DNA from: Corbicula japonica
Lineage: Eukaryota; Mollusca; Bivalvia; Venerida; Cyrenidae
Direction: 5' to 3'
Assembly (NCBI GenBank): GCA_038501625.1
Contig: JAZAYU010000005.1
Location: 9,449,484-9,513,483 of the forward strand
Length of the DNA: 64,000 bases
Shown here: in pieces, positions 56,154-64,000 of the stretch
Layout: each line of letters starts with the position of its first letter
How positions within the stretch are numbered: the first letter of the stretch is position 1
Notes under the pieces: generated by a model
Databases searched by the model: none
What the model was told of the DNA's origin: nothing
Seen by the model: the letters and a program-made list of their open reading frames with translations, nothing else
Made by a program: the position numbers and the translations under genes

Positions 56154-56884
56154 CAGTGGGATCGCGATAACTCGCAACCCGATAACTCGAAATGACGGTT
56201 TAACTCGAAGTCGGCAGCCGGTCCCGTCAATTTTCCTTATATATTCAACTAAAAAAAGTTGCGATAACTCGAAACGCGATAATTCGAAATTCGCGATATC
56301 TCGAACATATTAATTAATAAGTCCCTTGAATAGGAATTAAAAACAATTTAATCGCGATAACTCGAAGTACATTTACTGACACGGTCTTTCACACCTCCCG
56401 CGAGGTTGTTCGAAGTCTTTTGTTTTTTGCCAACTTGTCAACAAGAGTTGTTAGTGGCACGTCATTGTAATGATACGAGTGTGAAGCAAACAATAAGACT
56501 GATTTGTCTCAAATTAGTGTCAAGCAAACATTTGTAGTTGTTAATTTTTCTTTCTATAAAACGTCCTTTAATTTTCTGAATTCTGTATTCTACAGCTTAT
56601 ATCAATCAGCATAAGACAGTTCGCATACGGCAAAACGAAAAATAATAAAATTATTAATACAACTTTCCGAGTAATAAAAGAACATAATTATCTTGTTTTA
56701 TTGAGCAAACTTTACGACAAACATTTGTTACGTACGTACCGTATGGTGTCGTAATAATTGCACGTCGTTACTTTCTAAATACTCGCATGGTATTCTGGAC
56801 GTCAAAGTCGCGATAACTCGAAGTCGCGATAACTCGAAGTAAATCGTCGGTCCCTTGGGACTTCGAGTTATCGCAATTCGACTG
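56154..56884. mobile_element. 731-bp pogo-like element, TA-flanked, rich in GCGATAACTCG
   Basis: Left end CAGTGGGATCGCGATAACTC and right end GAGTTATCGCAATTCGACTG are inverted and flanked by TA on both sides. Many GCGATAACTCGAA boxes lie near both ends. No transposase ORF, so it is a non-autonomous derivative. I assign it to pogo/Tigger from the ends; that is an inference. Confidence 0.78.
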
Positions 56885-57072
56885 TACTTGTTTGTTTAGC
56901 GCACTACAGTAAACACTCGAATTAAAATTCCTATGAAATTACTTCATGACAAAATGTGCCTTGATGGAGAATTAAAATTGCGCGAATTTATGCCCCTAAG
57001 ATTGGTCTTCTTGAATCAAGCTCATTTATAGTTAACCACTTAACAAAATAACCATTTTAAAGAAATACTTAC

Positions 57073-57300
57073 TGAAAGTTACCGCGATCCAAATCCGCGA
57101 TACGTCCTTAAAGAGAGCAAATAAGTGAGTTGTATTTAACATAAAATGTCGAGAAAATCAATCTGAATATAGCTGTCGTTACGAAATGGAAGAGATATAC
57201 TGTGCCTCTATCAATATCAAATAAAAGACAAGGGAAATGAAATCTCGTTTGAATGTTACAGATAATCGATGACAATAAAGGGAACATCATTTAAGAGAGC
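57073..57300 (-). promoter_or_regulatory. Putative 5' module 3 upstream of CA-A
   Basis: The closest relative of module 1. On the - strand it ends GCGGTAACTTTCA then donor GTAAGT (57072). Shared upstream text includes CAGATTGATTTTCTCGAC, TTTGATATTGATAGAGGCA and an ATCGATGACAA box (read on +). It is 14.3 kb upstream of CA-A exon 1 and 3.9 kb downstream of the CA-B stop. Confidence 0.4.
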
Positions 57301-57540
57301 AATAGCATCTTTCTATACTTATTGCATGCAGAAAAGAATTCTTATATAATACGGGTCATTACATGTAAACTACATCGAATTCATTTACAAATTATTTTTC
57401 CACTGACCGTTTCAAGACGATTATCCCTCAGGTTCTCATTTTACTATATTGTTGTGGTGTCTTATTTGAGATTTATAAATTTATAAGATCACGCTCTATT
57501 TTGCTCTCTGCATTTCGGTTGTGTAGAAAGTATGTGTTTT

Positions 57541-57715
57541 CTAAGTTACCTATTTCAATGTTTGGATCGGCAGACCCAGAGTTATCGGTTTTCTGAATCT
57601 TGACAATATCAACTGGTTTAATAATAGTAACAAACAGCAAGCCTAAGAACCGCCGACAAGTAGTTCGAATTTTCAAAAGTCCTGACAGTAGGTATGCCGA
57701 CTCCAGTACTTTCAA
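57541..57715 (-). repeat. Dispersed repeat, inverted partner of 47250-47345
   Basis: On the - strand this copy is open for 80 codons and reads through CRRFLGLLFVTIIKP and KIQKTDNSGSADP, whereas the other copy has a one-base deletion and stops. No recognised domain. It could be a relic of a coding exon or of a mobile element. Confidence 0.5.
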
Positions 57716-57877
57716 AGCTTTGATCTTATAAATCTACAGGTCGTTGTTCTCATCACTATCTATCTACTTCGTTTGATTTATCTGTAATCGGCTTATGGGA
57801 CCAGCGAGACAAGTACACTTAGTATAGATAAATGTAGTTGTTTACAGTTTCCATATCGCTAAAGCAAACACCTATTT

Positions 57878-58075
57878 TACTTGACTTTACTTTACTTTTA
57901 CTTTAACTTTCACTTTACTTTGCTTTGATTTGCCTTGCCTTGCCATTTCATTGCCTTGCCTTGCCCTGCCTTCTTTTGCCTTCCTTTGCCCTTTAACATT
58001 TCTACCTTACCTTACCTTACCTCACCTCATCTCACCTCACCCTACCTTACATTACCTTACCTTACATTACCTTAC
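57878..58075. repeat. Pentanucleotide tract (ACTTT)n / (GCCTT)n / (ACCTT)n
   Basis: Three successive pentamer variants, TTTAC then CCTTG then CCTTA, over about 200 bp. The strand is strongly pyrimidine-rich. Confidence 0.9.
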
Positions 58076-58240
58076 CTATACTAGTTATACTTTTAAATAA
58101 CATTCGAGGAAAATCATCATGCATAAGAAACTGTTCGGTCTAATGGCTTTATCTAAACGAGCTCTGACTTGTTCACACGGGAAAATAAATATCAAAGCTA
58201 TAAGATGGTGCAAACAAAATATCAAAAATGATTTACACTA

Positions 58241-58370
58241 TTTAAAATTTTCACTCTTTAATTTCGAATTTTCGAACGCGTGTTCTTTTTGAAGGAAAAT
58301 AGAGAAGGTTACATGTTAAAAAAAGAACAAGCGTTCGTAAGCTCGAAATTTAAGAGTAAAAATTTTAAAA
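58241..58370. mobile_element. Foldback element with about 50-bp arms and 30-bp loop
   Basis: The left arm (TTTAAAATTTTCACTCTTTA then ATTTCGA, GTTCTTTTT) is inverted in the right arm (AAAAAGAACAAGCG, TCGAAATTTAAGAGT, AAATTTTAAA). No ORF. Confidence 0.7.
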
Positions 58371-58934
58371 GGCGTTTTAACTGACTTCCCCTTTGGAAGA
58401 TTTTTTTTTCATATTTTTTATAATTAAATTGTTTCCTTAATTATTTTGGGTATATTTCTGAAACAGCCATCTAACTGTAACAGATTCAAGAAACAAGAAT
58501 ATCCATGCATGTTTGATCACACGATCACACATGTCAAGGTTTTGACATTGAATAAGTTCAACATGCTTAACCTTTCATCGGCTTGAATATAATGAATGTT
58601 TACGATTCTAAGCTAGTAGAAACAAACATTAGAAGTGCATCAAATGAAATATTGCTTTATTTTATGCAAGCAGAAAAATGATTGAGATATCTGGTTGATT
58701 CCTCTAGAATGTTTTTATTACAAAAGATGTTGCTTATCATGTGGAAACACAATGAGTTCAAAAACTATAATATGTCTGTGAATAACAATTAACTGAACTT
58801 GTGTTAGTTGTTGTCAAAAAAGCGAATCATTGACCTCCGTGTCATTGATTTCATATGTTATATATTCTGTCAGATTTGTGGCATTGCATTTTAATTTATC
58901 TAGTTTATAACAATGGGATTTGACAAGAATAAAA

Positions 58935-60553
58935 ACAAGAGGGCCATGATGGCCATGTATCGCTCACCTGAGTACAAAAGTACTTTCAGCTTTACCCCAG
59001 GGCCAACATTTAAATAATGCTGGTAAAGGGTCTCTTTACAATACTCAACACGAAATATCTAAGGTCTAGTCGCATTAGTTTCAGAGAACAAGGGGTGTAG
59101 TTTGACACTAGCAAACATTCTACATGTCTTCAGTTCTTACTATTTAGCTCTATGTAAAAATTGATAAGCCCCTGGGTGGGGCCAATTCGAGCCTGGGGTC
59201 ATGATATGTATAAACGTGGTAAAGGTCCACAAAGTGATGTTACATGTAAAAATTCTAAGCTCTATGTGTTATGGTTCTAGAGAAGAAGACTTTTACAAGA
59301 TTTTTCCTATATAATTCTATGTAAAATGGGCGACCCCTGTGGCGGGGCCAATTTTGACCCAAGGGCCATAATTTGAACAACTTTGTTAGAGGTCCATTAG
59401 ACAATGTTTCATGCCAAATATCTGACCTCTAGCCATTGCGGTTTTGGAAAAGAAGATTTTTTTAAAGTTTTTGCTATATATTGATACATGTATAAGGAAA
59501 ACCCATGACCTCTGGGGCGGGGCAAATTTTGACCGCAGGGCCATAATTTGAACAACTTTGTTAGAGGTCTATTAGACAATGTTTCATGCCAAATATCTAA
59601 CCTCTGGCCATTGCGGTTTCGGAGAAGAAGATTTTTTAAGTTTTTGCTATATATTGATATAAGGAAAACCCATGACCTCTGGGGCGGGGCAAATTTTGAC
59701 CCCAGGGCCATAATTTGAACAACTTTGTTAGAGGTCCATAAGGCAATGTTTCATGCCAAATATCTAACCTCTGGCCATTGCGGTTTCGGAGAAGAAGATT
59801 TTTTAAGTTTTTGCAATATATTGATATAAGGAAAACCCATGACCTCTGGGGCGGGGCAAATTTTGACCCCAGGGCCATAATTTGAACAACTTTGTTAGAG
59901 GTACATTAGGCAATGTTTCATGCCAAATATCTAACCTCTGGCCATTGCGGTTTCGGAGAAGAAGATTTTTTAAGTTTTTGCTATATATTGATATAAGGAA
60001 AACCCATGACCTCTGGGGCGGGGCAAATTTTGACCCCAGGGCCATAATTTGAACAACTTTGTTAGAGGTCCATTAGACAATGTTTCATGCCAAATATCTA
60101 ACTTCTAGCCATTGCGGTTTTGGAGAAGAAGATTTTTTAAGTTTTTGCTATATATTTATAAGGAAAACACATGACCCCACCCGGGCGTGGTCAATTTTGA
60201 CCCCAGGGCTATAATTTGAACAATCTTGGTAGAGGACCACTAGATGATGCTACACACCAAATATCAAAGTTCTAGGCCTTACGGTTTCAGAGAAGAAGAT
60301 TTTTAAAAATTTCATGTTCAAAATCTATTTTTATCCTCTGTGACCTAGATAGGCAAAGGACTGGAACCATTTGAACAATTTTGGTAAAGCTTCATGCAAG
60401 TAACATTCCTGCCAAGGTTCAGCAAGATTGGCCCAGGAGTTCAGGAGAAGAAGTCGTTTGAAGAAAAAGTTGACGACGCACGGACGGACGACGGACGACG
60501 GACATCAGGCGATCACAAAAGCTCGCCATGAGCACTTCGTGCTCAGGTGAGCT
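58935..60553 (+). mobile_element. 1.6-kb bivalve-type repeat element with an internal 167-bp tandem array
   Basis: Begins ACAAGAGGGCCATGATGGCC then GCTCACCTGAG; ends with a GGACGACGGAC run, GATCACAAAAGCTCGCCATG and CTCAGGTGAGCT, inverse to the start. Inside, a unit with GGGCGGGGCAAATTTTGACC and GCCATAATTTGAACAACTTT recurs at about 59175, 59341, 59516, 59683, 59850, 60017 and 60184, the middle ones exactly 167 bp apart and nearly identical. ORFs in it repeat with the same period and are not genes. I recall repeats of this type from bivalve genomes. Confidence 0.8.
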
Positions 60554-60893
60554 AGAAACGAGTACTCTTCCCTCTAGATAGACGTGATGTTTTTAAGCAA
60601 CTAGATAGTGATTTTGAAGTATCTAAAACATTTATTTTATGCGAGTCTACGCTTCAAGGTCTTGAGTGTCTTTTTTGTATCCAAAATGTGGCACTGCATG
60701 TTAATGGATCGGTTTAATAATATAATATTAATTTTACATGTTAAAACCTTTTGATCTACCAAATACATCTTTTATTTTTGCACAAATTTTCACATATAAA
60801 GATTTTTTTTTTTCTAATAAAATACATAACAGCAAACACTCATAAAATATATTTTAAAATAGTTTTCTAATAAGGAAATGTTCTAATAAATAT

Positions 60894-60899
60894 TTTATT
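60894..60899 (-). terminator. CA2-like: Candidate poly(A) signal of CA-B
   Basis: AATAAA on the - strand, about 260 bp beyond the CA-B stop; a further one lies at 60776-60771. Either would fit a short 3' UTR. Confidence 0.35.
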
Positions 60900-61159
60900 C
60901 AAACAACATTTACAGTGAATCTTTGTATTACTGTGGATTTATCGTAAAAATACATATCAACAATAATTTTGCATATATGCAACAAGTTTGAGTTTGCATA
61001 TTTCACGGGTTAGCACAATGTGGTAATTTCGTTAGATTACTAAAATTAAAGTCTCCTCTCATTTCCGCTTATCAGAATACTTGAAATATTACAGTTCTTC
61101 GTCAAAACTCTGGAATACATTCGAGGAAATATTTCTTTAAAACTCTGGAACGAACACAA

Positions 61160-61267
61160 TTATTTGAACGAAGCCCGAAGTTCTCTTCCCTTTAATGGTA
61201 CTGGTGGTCTATAATTGTCTTGCATATGTTGTCCATCGGCATCAACAAGACTTCTTAGTTTTGTCAT
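61160..61267 (-). CDS. CA2-like: CA-B exon 7 and stop
   Basis: The acceptor AAATTTCAG ends at 61268. It encodes [12 protein letters not shown], then [19 protein letters not shown] and TAA at 61162-61160. The C-terminus SFK matches the vertebrate CA2 ending. Confidence 0.94.
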   Translation of the reverse strand: MTKLRSLVDADGQHMQDNYRPPVPLKGRELRASFK

Positions 61268-63935
61268 CTGAAATTTAAAGAAGGAATTTTCGGATTCATA
61301 ACAATTCTTATGCATGTTTGTAGAAAGTACACCACAAAGTTGTACATAATCCATAGCGTTTCAAATGGATTGAAATAGATGAAAATTTCAAAGGTTTGAT
61401 AAAAAGGTATTCAAATAACACACAATTACAAATACAATGGTTTTGTTCAACTGTAATCTTCTTTACGAATGGCGTTTGGTTGTGACGACTGGTATGCAAT
61501 TACAAACTACCATGAAATCACAACGAGGAAACAACTTTAATACCTGCCTGTTCATAGATATCGCGTTTTGTCGTTCACAGAACATTATTTTTCTACTATA
61601 ATCCATACCAAATCAAGCGTTAGATCAACGCCGGATGAATGCTTGGAAGCGATAACGACATGTTTTTCTACTATAATCCACACTCAAATCCAGCGCTAGA
61701 CCAACGGCGGATGATTGCTGGGTAGCGATAACAACTACTTGTCTAATGATGTACTCACTTGCTCTTTTGAGTATTCCACGGGCTCTTTGAACACTATCCA
61801 TTGAACACTTTCAAACAGGGGAGGGGTAGTAAGAGATCCTTCGTAAGTCCAAAACTGTGACGTGTTGGCTTAAAATAAATGAAAATTTGTATAAATATAT
61901 CAAAATGAATTTATTAAAGTAAACTGGTCATGTTGTTAATGTCGAGACTATATAAACAACGACTTAAACGTTATAAAACAAAAAAAATTAGTGATAAACG
62001 AATGATTAGTATCGTAATTGAATCTTACTTTTTTTCTGACGGTGGCATTTGCTGATATGCAAATTTAATTTTATAAACATTGTTTTAATGCTATGAAATC
62101 ATTTTATAGACGTAATTTTAGTTATTTGTTATCACTATTCAATACTACAACAGCCATACTAGTACCTTCTTCAACATAACTACTCATCATGTCTGTATAG
62201 AAGATAGTGACGTGTAGTTAATTCACAAAGGCAATTATTGTTTTCATTTGAAAACCTTTAGGGGCCAGTGTGATGTTTGTGCATTATTGAACCTGGTTTA
62301 AACCCCTACTGGCAAAAAACTTTGACACTTAGCTTTCCAACACGGTATCCACTAGGTGTCTCAATTTCGTGAATTGTTTGTTTTGTCTTTTTTTAAATAA
62401 ATTTTATCATATTATCATGCTCTCGGTCCTCTCTACCTTTTGACTGTGTGGATACGCTGTTATTTTTTAATGTAGCTATGTGAAATATGTATACCGGGAA
62501 GGAATAGCTTCATTTTGAAGAAATTAGCAAAAATTATATATATTTAGCTACTGAAAAAAGGAATGACTAATCCGCGCTATATATCAGTGTGTTGAGTTTC
62601 TATTACTATTATTATTACAATGTACGAAACACAATATTTCATACTTTTCTGAGCGTATATGTATGCTATTTGTGTTCTGTATTTGTTGTTGTTTTTTTCT
62701 TTCTTGTTGTATTGTATGCTATTTCATTTTTCTTTCAATTTCATTTTCTATCGCCAACTAGTATATATTTGTATGGCTATGAACATTATTATGTTAAATG
62801 CCAATAAATATTTGACTTGACTTGACTCTGAACAATAAATTATTACCTGGTAGGAGTAAAGTCGGATCAAAGGTTGTAGATATTGTTAGGTCAGCACCGC
62901 TTTTCACAAGGTCATCTAGATTGTCAGTTATCATACTGAACGCCAGGTGCTCACTGCCAACCTGAAGAAATATGTTTTCATAGCCTGATAATTTGATATT
63001 CGACTATTATTCTGGAAGCTACTTCTTTGTTGCAAACTTAATTTTAGTCACCAGGTAACAGCAGTAGCTTTTTCTTTCCATGCGCAGACAAACGAAATAT
63101 CATATTACCATCGCCAGCAAGTTAAACATTTGAATCGATTTTTGGTTAGGTTAAAAAAGAAACAAATGTATAAAATTTCTGTTCTAGGTTTTATTAAATA
63201 AATGCTCATCTTCTCCTAGCTGAGTTGTGCAGATACCATGCAAATATTGCATTATACCACTGCCGATTATTGCGTTATACTACTGTCAAAATTAGTGGTA
63301 TATACGTGTTGTACATGAAGTGGTTTTCGATATTTCTATTGATCAACAATATGATTTTAGTCCTTGTTTGTTTAAGTGTACATTGTTGATCGTAATCAAA
63401 CTAGTTTTCATTGTTTTTATTTTTCTGTTGTAAATGTTTTATCACCAACAACATGGTTTTTATTCCTTTTTCATTTGAGGAGTGTACTTTATTGATTGTA
63501 ATCATGATCAAGCAGCAACATTCTAAAATGGATATAAAATATATGAAAAGGGAACTTTGAAAGCCCCCAAACACGACAAATATAAAAATAGTGCAGGCTC
63601 GGTTTGATTGAACCTGTTCATGGACAGTAATGGAAATGCATATTACTGCCCACGCCACCTATCCCCGGATTGAGCGCAACTCAATATTTACGCCAATAAA
63701 CAGTACAATTTTTATCCATCCTAAACGATGGTATGCATATGGCGGTGAACATGGAATCTTCAAAAGGGGAAGGGTGATTGCTTACTACAGTAACTCCGCA
63801 ATAGTAAGGCAATATCTCCGTAATGTATAGTTCCCTTACCTGAATCATAATTCCTAGAACTGCTAAGCCATCTGGCTTGTCGACAGCCTCTGCAAAACTA
63901 CTGTATTTGTCGGCATTGTAGTGTACTAGGTGTAA
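61160..63935 (-). CDS. CA2-like: Alpha-carbonic anhydrase CA-B, 3' half (exons 4-7; 5' part off window)
   Basis: The exons are 63935-63840, 62961-62847, 61868-61759 and 61267-61160: 429 nt giving the last 142 residues plus TAA. Exon sizes (96, 115, 110, 108 nt) and phases are identical to CA-A, showing a tandem duplicate in the same orientation about 18 kb upstream in transcription. Present here are the third zinc ligand (LHLVHYN), SLTTPP and the NYRPP C-terminal motif. About 107 of 142 residues match CA-A. Exon 3 and earlier, with two zinc ligands and the proton shuttle, lie beyond 64000, so activity cannot be judged fully. No stop or frameshift is seen in the visible part, and it appears to be a working cytosolic CA. 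Confidence 0.93.
61591..61740. repeat. 2 x 75-bp tandem repeat in CA-B intron 6
   Basis: TTCTACTATAATCCA and AGCGATAACGACA-like blocks at 61591 and 61666, 75 bp apart, with about 80-85% similarity by eye. It lies next to the CA-B exon 6 donor. Confidence 0.75.
61759..61868 (-). CDS. CA2-like: CA-B exon 6
   Basis: The acceptor TATTTTAAG ends at 61869 and the donor GTGAGT starts at 61758. It encodes [16 protein letters not shown] to EPVEYSKEQ, with the catalytic Thr. A 75-bp sequence is repeated twice just downstream in the intron (61591-61740). Confidence 0.94.
62847..62961 (-). CDS. CA2-like: CA-B exon 5
   Basis: The acceptor TTTCTTCAG ends at 62962 and the donor GTAATA starts at 62846. It encodes [18 protein letters not shown] to [11 protein letters not shown]; the last codon is split and gives Ala where CA-A has Gly. 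It is the most divergent exon between the paralogues. Confidence 0.92.
63545..63672 (+). repeat. CAGGCTCGGT-type dispersed repeat, copy 3, in CA-B intron 4
   Basis: GGGAACTTTGAAAGCC, TGCAGGCTCGGTTTGATTGA, GACAGTAATGGAAATGCATA and TTACTGCCCACGCC. Best preserved of the three copies. Confidence 0.65.
63840..63935 (-). CDS. CA2-like: CA-B exon 4
   Basis: The acceptor CAATTTCAG ends at 63936 and the donor GTAAGG starts at 63839. It encodes [14 protein letters not shown] to LAVLGIMIQ, including the third zinc-binding His. The preceding intron runs off the window. Confidence 0.93.
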
Positions 63936-64000
63936 CTGAAATTGAAGGCATGTCATTAGCATAACTCGGGACTTTCAGGTTCTGCATTACTTTTAACTCA

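Larger units (their letters stand above)
42780..61159. other. 18-kb spacer between CA-B and CA-A
   Basis: No coding exon was recognised on either strand; a visual search for CA exon motifs in this stretch found none. It is made of old local duplications, three donor-ending modules, a minisatellite, several MITEs and larger repeat elements. Non-coding 5' exons of CA-A probably lie here. Confidence 0.55.

Noticed and set aside
57473..57715. 80-codon - strand ORF as a gene
   Set aside because: It lies in a dispersed repeat whose other copy (47250-47345) is frame-broken; no domain recognised. Kept only as a repeat and a finding.
59409..60045. Three similar - strand ORFs of 80-100 codons
   Set aside because: They start exactly 167 bp apart inside the 167-bp tandem array; repeat artefacts.

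Overview
The window looks like nuclear DNA of a bivalve mollusc. It is AT-rich, has intron-rich genes with consensus GT-AG sites, and is about 90% non-coding. It is packed with short foldback elements, tRNA-derived SINE pieces, minisatellites and repeat families of kinds I recall from clam and mussel genomes. That taxonomic call is an inference from recall of these repeats plus invertebrate-style gene structures; nothing in the window names a species.

Three protein-coding genes could be assembled exon by exon. (1) A complete APCDD1 orthologue on the + strand, coding 3134-25217 in four exons, 521 residues: a secretory-pathway, membrane-attached Wnt inhibitor with two APCDDC repeats. (2) A complete cytosolic alpha-carbonic anhydrase on the - strand (CA-A), coding 42747 down to 35154 in seven exons, 257 residues, with all zinc ligands, the proton-shuttle His and the catalytic Thr/Glu pair. 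(3) The last four exons of a second, tandem head-to-tail alpha-carbonic anhydrase on the - strand (CA-B), 63935-61160; its first exons lie beyond the right edge. APCDD1 and CA-A are convergent, with about 10 kb between their stop codons. One intact tRNA-Gly(GCC) gene lies between them at 29255-29325.

Layout: 1-3133 is the upstream region of APCDD1 (simple repeats, a small TA-flanked element, a possible NRF-1-like site, a short uORF). 3165-24422 holds three large introns with many mobile elements. 25218-35153 is the convergent intergenic region, with the tRNA, a 43-bp and a 29-bp minisatellite, a segmental duplication and many MITEs. 35154-42779 is CA-A. 42780-61159 is an 18-kb spacer between the two carbonic anhydrases. 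It is built partly from old local duplications, including three related modules that each end in a splice donor on the gene strand and may be alternative 5' exons or promoters. 61160-64000 is the 3' half of CA-B.

The most distinctive non-genic signal is one family of about 145-bp near-perfect hairpin elements, with some 19 full, internally deleted, half or truncated copies in 64 kb. No CRISPR array, rRNA or prokaryote-like operon is present, and I saw no convincing new multi-gene system. The points most worth testing are the duplicated 5' modules of the carbonic anhydrase locus and the hairpin family.
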